This document shows, piece after piece, positions 1 through 4,099 of a stretch of DNA of 6,833 nucleotides (position 1 is its first letter; every line of letters starts with the position of its first letter). Below the pieces are notes generated by a model that saw only the letters and a list, made by a program, of their open reading frames with translations, searched no databases and was not told the origin of the DNA. Position numbers and translations under genes: made by a program. This DNA is from an uncultured Collinsella sp. (GTDB taxonomy: Bacteria > Actinomycetota > Coriobacteriia > Coriobacteriales > Coriobacteriaceae): positions 1-6,833 of the forward strand of contig CABUQY010000084.1 in NCBI GenBank assembly GCA_902493915.1, read 5' to 3'.

Positions 1-722
1 CCACTTCGGCGCCCACGCCCGCTCCCCGCCCCGCAAGCGACCCGTCCGAGACCGCGGCATTTCTCGCTGCAGCGACGCAGGGCAAATCGGCCGACAGCAC
101 CGTTATGTACAGCGCCCAGCAGTTGCCTGTTCCTGCGGCACGCAAGCCTCCGATCGCAAGGCTCGACGAGCCCGTTGCCCATCAGGTTGCCTACGATTCC
201 TGGGCCACAGCCGATCTGGATGAGACCTCTACCGGCATGCCGGCGCTCGACGTTCCAGTTAACCCGCTTTTTGCCACCAACACGAGCGCCGCGGACTATG
301 AGAGCAGTGCAGCATATTCCGATTATTCCGATGACTATGCTGGCAATGGTCGCATCGAGACCGAGGGTTATGGCACCGCATCAAGCGATTATCTCAACGA
401 TCCGTACGCCGCCACGCCTGCGCCGGAATATGACCCGGAGGCCGCGTCCGCGCCGGCGTATACCAAAAGCACGGGCGAAGAGCGCTTCGCCGATTATTAC
501 GCCGAGGAAAAGGAGCTGCGTTTCTCGGAATTTCCGCAGGCAGTCAAGGTTGCCTTTATCGCCATTATCATTGCCCTGCTCGGCGTCATTGCGTTTGAGG
601 GATTCCAGCTGTTCCGCGGCCCCACCCAAGCGGAGTCGGAGACCCAGCAAAAAGAGGACGAAAACCAGTACCTGGACATCAACACCCTCAAGGGCGACCC
701 CAACGACGGGGATGATGAGTAG
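1..722 (+). CDS. Partial (5' end missing) acidic, low-complexity single-pass membrane protein, function unknown
   Basis: The reading frame is open from base 3 to the TAG at 720-722 with no stop, so the gene begins left of the window. The ATG at 105 is probably internal, because the 34 codons before it are Ala/Pro/Thr-rich like the rest of the protein. Counting from that ATG, residues 1-145 look disordered: Pro/Ala-rich first, then Tyr/Asp/Ser-rich with repeated small motifs (SDYSDDY, SSDYLNDPY, APEYDPE). One hydrophobic segment lies at about 147-170 (core VAFIAIIIALLGVIAF), followed by about 35 acidic residues to the C-terminus. This suggests a membrane anchor with a long cytoplasmic disordered part and a short exported acidic tail; that topology is inference. 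I recognise no catalytic domain, and any domain could lie in the missing N-terminal part. The gene converges on the ATPase gene 37 bp away. Confidence 0.75.
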   Translation, partial: TSAPTPAPRPASDPSETAAFLAAATQGKSADSTVMYSAQQLPVPAARKPPIARLDEPVAHQVAYDSWATADLDETSTGMPALDVPVNPLFATNTSAADYESSAAYSDYSDDYAGNGRIETEGYGTASSDYLNDPYAATPAPEYDPEAASAPAYTKSTGEERFADYYAEEKELRFSEFPQAVKVAFIAIIIALLGVIAFEGFQLFRGPTQAESETQQKEDENQYLDINTLKGDPNDGDDE

Positions 723-738
723 CGAGGGTTAAGGGAGG

Positions 739-753
739 GCCGGAAGAGCCGGC
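739..753. terminator. Weak hairpin between convergent genes
   Basis: GCCGG at 739-743 pairs with CCGGC at 749-753 around a 5-base loop, in the 37-bp gap between the two converging stop codons. Position and dyad suit a bidirectional terminator. There is no proper T-run on either strand (the minus-strand side reads CCTCCCTT), so this is a weak candidate. Confidence 0.3.
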
Positions 754-759
754 GGCACG

Positions 760-2082
760 TTACGGCTCCAAAAGCCCTGCCATAAAGATGGGCAGATACA
801 GCACGTCACCATCGCGGTGAAGATTGCATTCCGCAAGTACCAGGGCGCGATCGATTCCGTAGCCCTTCGTTGCCAGTGCGTTATCGAGCGCCGCGTGGGA
901 CTTAAAGCTCTTGCCCGATTTGACCTCGATGGCAAGCACTTCCCCATCGAACGTCTCTTCCACAAAATCGAGCTCACCGACCTTTTTGGATGTAAAGTAG
1001 CGCAATCTAAATCCATGAGCTTTGAGCTCTTGGGCAACGAAGCCCTCAAACGCCGCCCCCATGTTCATGCCAAAGGCGTCTTCCGCCTCCCCATCAAAAA
1101 CGCCTTGGGCGACCCTTTTGGAATACGACGACATGAGCATTCCGGTGTCCAAGTAAAACAGCTTAAACAGATTTCGTTGCTCACCCAATAAAAGGGGTGC
1201 CACGGGCGCCGTTACGTTATACACGGGAAGCGCAACGCCTGCCTCCGATAACCAGAGAAAATGATCTGTCACCTGCGAAAAACGTTTGACACCGTTAATC
1301 GATGACAGTTTGAATCGCTTGTTTTTGGAGCCGGCCTCACTGGGAATCAAATCATAGATATCGCGAATAACCAAGCGTAGCTCGGGCGGAGCGTACTTTG
1401 CGATGTCATCGCGATACAGGGCGTGAAGATCGCGGTGGATGTTTCGAACCTCGTCGACATTGCGCGTCGCCAAGAAGGAATTGACCGCGTCGGGCATGCC
1501 TCCCACCACAACATACTGATGGAACAGATCGAGCAAGCGGTCATACAGGTAGCCAGGGAGCTCCCCCTCATCCTTTAGACAGCCCCTGAGCATGTCAAAC
1601 ACGCTGGCACCAACGCCATTTGCCCAGCAAAACTCCTCAAAGTCGAGCGGGTACATCTGGACCTGCTCGACATACCCCACCGGCAGGGAATCGATGCCCT
1701 CGAGCTCCACGCCAAGGAGCGATCCGGTAAGGATGTATCGAAAGTCGCCGCGCTGGACCAGGTATTTGATAAACGTCACTACGTTGGGGCATCGCTGCAC
1801 CTCGTCGATAACCACAACGGTCTTGTTCGCAACCATCGGCTGCGTCGCAGCGATAGACATGCGCATAAGCAGGTCGTCCGCACTTTTCGCCGCCAAAAAC
1901 GACTCGCGCACGGACGCGTCGGCGATAAGGTCGAACGTCACGACATTTTCGAACGATTCGTTTGCAAAGACGTTAACCAAATATGACTTTCCTACCTGTC
2001 GAGCGCCCTTGATCAAAAGAGCCTTGTTAGGCGACGAGGTAAGCCAAGATTCAAACTGTGCTTTCGCTTTTCTCTGTAGCAT
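760..2082 (-). CDS. AAA-family ATP-binding protein with C-terminal DUF4143 (PD-(D/E)XK-like) domain
   Basis: This encodes a complete 440-residue P-loop ATPase of the AAA_14/DUF4143 group, which is common in gut bacteria and archaea and has no settled function. With the start at 2082, Walker A is at residues 26-33 (GARQVGKS). Walker B is around D93-E94 (VVVIDEVQ), and a sensor-like TGS is at 119-121. The C-terminal part carries GELDF (D372) and IEVKSG (E386, K388), the arrangement of a PD-(D/E)XK nuclease-like site, preceded by the helix AFEGFVAQEL. The frame stays open upstream to a GTG at 2115, with ATGs at 2088 and 2082. I chose 2082 because the AAGGGG at 2090-2095 is 7 bases before it but only 1 base before the ATG at 2088. 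The gene stands alone on its strand, and its upstream region holds the 33-bp phased repeats. DNA binding or cleavage is possible but unproven. The family assignment is firm and the function is open. Confidence 0.9.
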   Translation of the reverse strand: MLQRKAKAQFESWLTSSPNKALLIKGARQVGKSYLVNVFANESFENVVTFDLIADASVRESFLAAKSADDLLMRMSIAATQPMVANKTVVVIDEVQRCPNVVTFIKYLVQRGDFRYILTGSLLGVELEGIDSLPVGYVEQVQMYPLDFEEFCWANGVGASVFDMLRGCLKDEGELPGYLYDRLLDLFHQYVVVGGMPDAVNSFLATRNVDEVRNIHRDLHALYRDDIAKYAPPELRLVIRDIYDLIPSEAGSKNKRFKLSSINGVKRFSQVTDHFLWLSEAGVALPVYNVTAPVAPLLLGEQRNLFKLFYLDTGMLMSSYSKRVAQGVFDGEAEDAFGMNMGAAFEGFVAQELKAHGFRLRYFTSKKVGELDFVEETFDGEVLAIEVKSGKSFKSHAALDNALATKGYGIDRALVLAECNLHRDGDVLYLPIFMAGLLEP

Positions 2083-2100
2083 AAGCATACCCCTTATTAC

Positions 2101-2115
2101 GTGCTGTTTTAGCAC
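2101..2115. repeat. Short inverted repeat in the leader of the ATPase gene
   Basis: GTGCT at 2101-2105 and AGCAC at 2111-2115 form a perfect 5-bp dyad with the loop GTTTT. It lies just upstream of the Shine-Dalgarno sequence of the ATPase gene and covers the alternative GTG start. It could form a small hairpin in the mRNA leader or serve as a protein site. It is too short to be more than suggestive. Confidence 0.35.
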
Positions 2116-2121
2116 TAGGAT

Positions 2122-2232
2122 ACACTTTTCCGTGGTTGGATTATGGTCTATTTAACACTTTTCTGAATTAATGAGATGTCTATTACGACACTTTTCCGTA
2201 ATTTTACACGGCTAAGTTCGACACTTATTCGG
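2122..2232. repeat. Four direct repeats of ACACTTTTCCGT at an exact 33-bp period
   Basis: The motif ACACTTTTCCGT (minus strand ACGGAAAAGTGT) occurs at 2122-2133 and 2188-2199. Degenerate copies are at 2155-2166 (ACACTTTTCTGA) and 2221-2232 (ACACTTATTCGG). All four starts are 33 bp apart. The rest of each unit is much less conserved, although units 1 and 2 share GTCTATT. Even spacing of about three helical turns would place the copies roughly on one face of the DNA, as expected of a protein-binding array controlling the leftward ATPase gene. The outermost copy (2221) is the most diverged. What binds here is unknown. Confidence 0.8.
2140..2167 (-). promoter_or_regulatory. Possible promoter of the ATPase gene, overlapping the repeat array
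   Basis: Read on the minus strand, TTCAGA (2167-2162) and CATAAT (2145-2140) are separated by 16 bp. They match the sigma-70 -35 box at 4 of 6 and the -10 box at 5 of 6 positions. If real, the second repeat copy overlaps the -35 box and the first copy lies at the start of the transcript, so a protein on the array would probably block transcription. Other AT-rich stretches in the array could also serve, so confidence is low. Confidence 0.3.
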
Positions 2233-2283
2233 ACAAAGGTCGAATATTCGCCGCGCAATCGAGCGTCGCTTGCACGTCATTTC

Positions 2284-2293
2284 GCACGCGTGC
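2284..2293. repeat. Perfect 10-bp palindrome next to a -35 box
   Basis: GCACGCGTGC reads the same on both strands and directly abuts the -35 hexamer that starts at 2294. The position suits a regulator site for the rightward promoter. In GC-rich DNA a single 10-bp palindrome can occur by chance. Confidence 0.35.
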
Positions 2294-2323
2294 TTGATTT
2301 CTGTCCGCGCGCGCTGATAGACT
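2294..2323 (+). promoter_or_regulatory. Likely sigma-70 promoter for the riboswitch-like leader and the 140-residue gene
   Basis: TTGATT (2294-2299), an 18-bp spacer and TAGACT (2318-2323) match the vegetative consensus at 4 of 6 and 4 of 6 positions, with the key TTGA and TA...T bases kept. A transcript would begin near 2330, immediately before the hairpin and folded leader that lead into the gene at 2448. The leader then runs about 118 bases. Confidence 0.55.
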
Positions 2324-2330
2324 CCATCGT

Positions 2331-2347
2331 GCCCGCAAGGAGCGGGC
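2331..2347 (+). promoter_or_regulatory. GC-rich hairpin at the 5' end of the leader
   Basis: GCCCGC (2331-2336) and GCGGGC (2342-2347) form a perfect 6-bp stem with the loop AAGGA, followed by GGTTTT. On its own it looks like a weak intrinsic terminator. However, it sits at the predicted transcript start, and its trailing Us form the first strand of the P1 helix of the next structure. A 5' stabilising or peripheral hairpin of the leader is therefore the better reading. Confidence 0.45.
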
Positions 2348-2349
2348 GG

Positions 2350-2438
2350 TTTTATCCAGAGTCGGGGTAGAGAGTTGGCTCCGCGATCCCGACGCCAACC
2401 GGCTAAGAGGCACGGTGGCCCTGCCAACATCGATGAAA
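2350..2438 (+). promoter_or_regulatory. SAM-I/SAM-IV clan riboswitch-like leader
   Basis: The leader follows the S-adenosylmethionine riboswitch core in order. P1 is UUUUAUC (2350-2356) with GAUGAAA (2432-2438), followed by the CAGAG joint. P2 is GUCGGG (2361-2366) with CCCGAC (2388-2393), holding an internal GUAGAGA...GCGAU segment like the kink-turn region. The P2 loop UUGG (2375-2378) can pair with CCAA (2424-2427), matching the known pseudoknot. P3 is ACCGGC...GGCACGGU (2398-2416), very like the usual CAACCGG...GCACGGUG block. No P4 hairpin lies between the pseudoknot strand and P1, which is unlike classical SAM-I and closer to SAM-IV or a variant. The 3' strand of P1 covers the start of the Shine-Dalgarno GAAAGGAG (2435-2442), so ligand binding would be expected to lower translation. 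The class is judged from remembered consensus sequences, not a covariance search. Confidence 0.6.
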
Positions 2439-2447
2439 GGAGTCCGT

Positions 2448-2870
2448 ATGGACAATCTCTCCGTGCGCAGCGAGCGCAACTTCCACAACCTGGTCGTCAA
2501 ACCGAATCACATGTATCTTCTGGATAAGCCAAATGGCTACGCCTCGGCCATGGTCAGGAGTAGTCTCTCCCACCAGATGCGCTTTACCGTGCAGGTGCTC
2601 AAGGAAGAGCTTTGCGCCACTGGCGACCCACACGTGCTGCAGATCAAGCTGCTCGAAGATGCCTCTCGTGAGCCGTCCAGCTGGAAGCTGTTTGCCGACG
2701 GCACGTGCATCGCGGACGGCTCGGGTGACTTTGCCCGCAAGTGTTTCTGCGAGGGAGCCGAGGTGTTTTTGGATCTGTGTCGCGATGCCGTCAACGCGGC
2801 CGAGCTGTACCAGTGGAGCCAGAGGGAGTACGAGCTGCTGAGTGCCGCGCGCGGGATTGCGGAGGTGTAG
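2448..2870 (+). CDS. Hypothetical 140-residue protein behind a riboswitch-like leader
   Basis: I do not recognise this protein. It begins at the ATG at 2448, which is preceded by the strong AAAGGAG (2436-2442) with 5 bases of spacing; an in-frame GTG at 2415 lies inside the folded leader and is unlikely to be used. The product is soluble-looking, with no signal peptide or membrane segment. Residues 43-70 alternate hydrophobic and charged residues, as in strands (MRFTVQVLKEEL, HVLQIKLLE). Residues 94-135 look mainly helical. Five cysteines (C56, C87, C99, C101, C111) are present, but without a clear metal-site spacing beyond CFC at 99-101. It appears to be a single-gene transcript: promoter at 2294-2323 and possible terminator at 2910-2927. 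If the leader senses SAM, a link to methionine, SAM or methylation is possible, but that is inference from context only. Confidence 0.8.
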   Translation: MDNLSVRSERNFHNLVVKPNHMYLLDKPNGYASAMVRSSLSHQMRFTVQVLKEELCATGDPHVLQIKLLEDASREPSSWKLFADGTCIADGSGDFARKCFCEGAEVFLDLCRDAVNAAELYQWSQREYELLSAARGIAEV

Positions 2871-2909
2871 GTGAACGCACCCGCCACGCGAGACCGCGAC
2901 AGCGTTGTT

Positions 2910-2927
2910 GGCAGGATTGTCCCTGCC
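2910..2927 (+). terminator. Candidate terminator after the 140-residue gene
   Basis: GGCAGG (2910-2915) and CCTGCC (2922-2927) form a perfect 6-bp stem with the loop ATTGTC, 40 bases after the stop codon. The tract after it, TGACTCTTTGATT, is only moderately T-rich. It plausibly separates this gene from the RM operon, which has its own promoter. Confidence 0.4.
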
Positions 2928-2990
2928 TGACTCTTTGATTCCACGCCTGACCACATTGCCGTTCACCCGTTCGCCTCAACAGTCGCCAAC

Positions 2991-3032
2991 AATGCAACGC
3001 TATAATTCTGCAAACGCATTTGTATTGCATTT
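2991..3032. promoter_or_regulatory. Operator-like cluster of TGCAA/GCATTT half-sites around the RM operon promoter
   Basis: AATGCAA (2991-2997) and TTGCATT (3025-3031) form a perfect 7-bp inverted repeat flanking the -10 box. GCATTT recurs at 3016-3021 and 3027-3032, exactly 11 bp apart, and TGCAACGC (2993-3000) is echoed by TGCAAACGC (3009-3017). Half-sites one helical turn apart are typical operators of ribbon-helix-helix proteins, and the first gene downstream encodes such a protein. Autoregulation is inferred. Confidence 0.5.
3001..3006 (+). promoter_or_regulatory. -10 box of the RM operon promoter (TATAAT)
   Basis: A perfect TATAAT lies 45 bases before the first start codon of the operon, in otherwise GC-rich DNA. 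The -35 region is poor: the best match is TCAACA at 2976-2981, with a long 19-bp spacer. The promoter may depend on an activator or be weak. Transcription would start near 3013. Confidence 0.6.
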
Positions 3033-3050
3033 CGAGCGATGGGAGCGCAG

Positions 3051-3263
3051 ATGCCCGACAGCTACAAGGAGCTCATCAAGAGCAATCCCGACGAGACCGA
3101 GATCAGGAGCTTCCTGGTGGACGGCGACCAGGTCTCCGTGACCCTGCGCATCCCCGACACCCTACGCGACGCGGCCAAGGAGGAGGCGGCCCTGCGGGGC
3201 ATGAGCTTCTCCGCTTTCGTGCGCACTTGCATGATTGAAGAGCTTGCGAAGAAGGGGGCATGA
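3051..3263 (+). CDS. Ribbon-helix-helix (CopG/Arc-like) DNA-binding protein
   Basis: This 70-residue protein has the layout of a ribbon-helix-helix regulator. The strand VSVTLRIP (28-35) would insert into the major groove. Helix A is about 36-48 (DTLRDAAKEEAAL), followed by the turn RGM, and helix B is 52-67 (SFSAFVRTCMIEELAK). The first 27 residues are a charged, probably flexible arm. Such proteins bind repeated half-sites as dimers and often act as antitoxins or autorepressors. The start at 3051 has GGGAG (3041-3045) 5 bases upstream; the ATG at 3039 would overlap that site and has none of its own. Its stop codon overlaps the possible ATG at 3260 of the next gene, so the two are probably translationally coupled. 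It may control the RM operon from the repeats at 2991-3032. The fold is fairly certain from sequence and the target is inferred. Confidence 0.85.
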   Translation: MPDSYKELIKSNPDETEIRSFLVDGDQVSVTLRIPDTLRDAAKEEAALRGMSFSAFVRTCMIEELAKKGA

Positions 3264-3265
3264 GC

Positions 3266-4099
3266 ATGATCCGGGTCAAGACTCTCACCGTCCAGCTCAT
3301 AGACGCGCAGCCGGACCGCATCCGCATCTGCCGCATCGACGGCGAGTCGCTTGTGACCCTCGTCGTTCCGAGGGAAGACCTCGCCGAGGCGAAGTCGCTG
3401 CCGAACATCCCGCAGCGCGGCGTCTACTACCTGCTCGACGAGGACCACGGTAACGTGAGCCGCGTCTACGCGGGGCAGACAACCCAGGGCATCGCCCGGC
3501 TCGACGCACACAAGGCGAAGAAGGAGTTCTGGAACAAGGCCGTCATGTTCCTCGATGACGATCAGAACATCAGCAGGGACGCACTGGACGTTCTCGAGGC
3601 GAAGGCCATCGACTACGTGCGTACCCACGGCTCGTACGAGACCGACAACTCGGCGACGCCCAAGCCCTACGTCGACCCGTACAAGGAAGAGGCCGTCGAA
3701 CGCCTGCACGAGAGGATCCTCTTCAGGATGGCAGCTCTGGGGTACGACCTCGACAGAGTCGACCAGGGTCCGGCGGGTGCGCCGGCGGTCTTCCACACGA
3801 AGAAGAACGGTATACGCGGGGCGGGGCGCTACGACAAGGCTACCGGGCACTTCACCGTGCTCGCTGGCTCGAAAGTGAACCTCTCGAGGCCCGTGCTGAA
3901 AAACGCGGGCGTCGCGGCCGCGCGCAGGGAGATCTTCGGTGATTCGAGCGGCATCGCAGAGCTCGCCGAAGATCTCGAGTGCCCGACACCCAGCGCCGCG
4001 GCGGCGTTCGTGCTCGGCGGCAGCCAGAACGGCTGGACCGAATGGGTAAGCGACGACGGAAAAACACTCAACCAAGTCTATCGAAGCGAGGGAAACTAG
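3266..4099 (+). CDS. GIY-YIG nuclease-like protein with DUF4357-like C-terminal domain
   Basis: This 277-residue protein carries a GIY-YIG domain at about residues 50-120. GVY (52-54) and YAG (68-70) stand for the two name motifs. The usual arginine is R78 (ARLDAH) and the metal-binding glutamate is E111 (LEAKAIDY), so the catalytic set looks complete. The N-terminal 45 residues form a small beta-rich region, and the middle (about 140-170) is a helical linker. The C-terminal part (GRYDKATGHFTVLAGSKV, then FVLGGSQNGWTEWVSDDGK) matches the DUF4357 type, which is often found with type I RM genes. I chose the ATG at 3266 because AAGGGGG (3252-3258) is 7 bases upstream. The ATG at 3260, forming an ATGA overlap with the previous stop, is the alternative and adds two residues. 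The gene ends directly against hsdM with no gap. It could restrict DNA, nick unmodified DNA, or have lost activity; its role is not established. Confidence 0.88.
   Translation: MIRVKTLTVQLIDAQPDRIRICRIDGESLVTLVVPREDLAEAKSLPNIPQRGVYYLLDEDHGNVSRVYAGQTTQGIARLDAHKAKKEFWNKAVMFLDDDQNISRDALDVLEAKAIDYVRTHGSYETDNSATPKPYVDPYKEEAVERLHERILFRMAALGYDLDRVDQGPAGAPAVFHTKKNGIRGAGRYDKATGHFTVLAGSKVNLSRPVLKNAGVAAARREIFGDSSGIAELAEDLECPTPSAAAAFVLGGSQNGWTEWVSDDGKTLNQVYRSEGN

Noticed and set aside
2122..2253. CRISPR array
   Set aside because: Only about 12 bases per 33-bp unit are conserved and the motif itself is degenerate. There are no constant long repeats alternating with unique spacers, and no cas genes.
2331..2353. 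Intrinsic terminator (GC hairpin plus TTTT)
   Set aside because: It lies at the predicted transcript start with no upstream plus-strand gene to terminate, and its Us form part of the P1 helix. A leader hairpin explains it better, though premature termination cannot be excluded.
2176..2370. A 64-codon plus-strand frame in the intergenic region
   Set aside because: It has no ribosome site and runs through the repeats, promoter and folded leader.
2415..2447. Upstream GTG start for the 140-residue protein
   Set aside because: It lies inside the P3 segment of the structured leader and has no ribosome site, whereas the ATG at 2448 has AAAGGAG at good spacing.
2403..2966. A 187-codon minus-strand frame over the 140-residue gene
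   Set aside because: The plus-strand gene has a strong Shine-Dalgarno, promoter and leader, and the minus frame has none of these.
3051..4099. Toxin-antitoxin pair (RHH antitoxin with GIY-YIG toxin)
   Set aside because: Gene order and coupling resemble one, but the GIY-YIG/DUF4357 protein is a known companion of type I RM genes and is much longer than usual toxins. An RM-associated regulator is the simpler reading.
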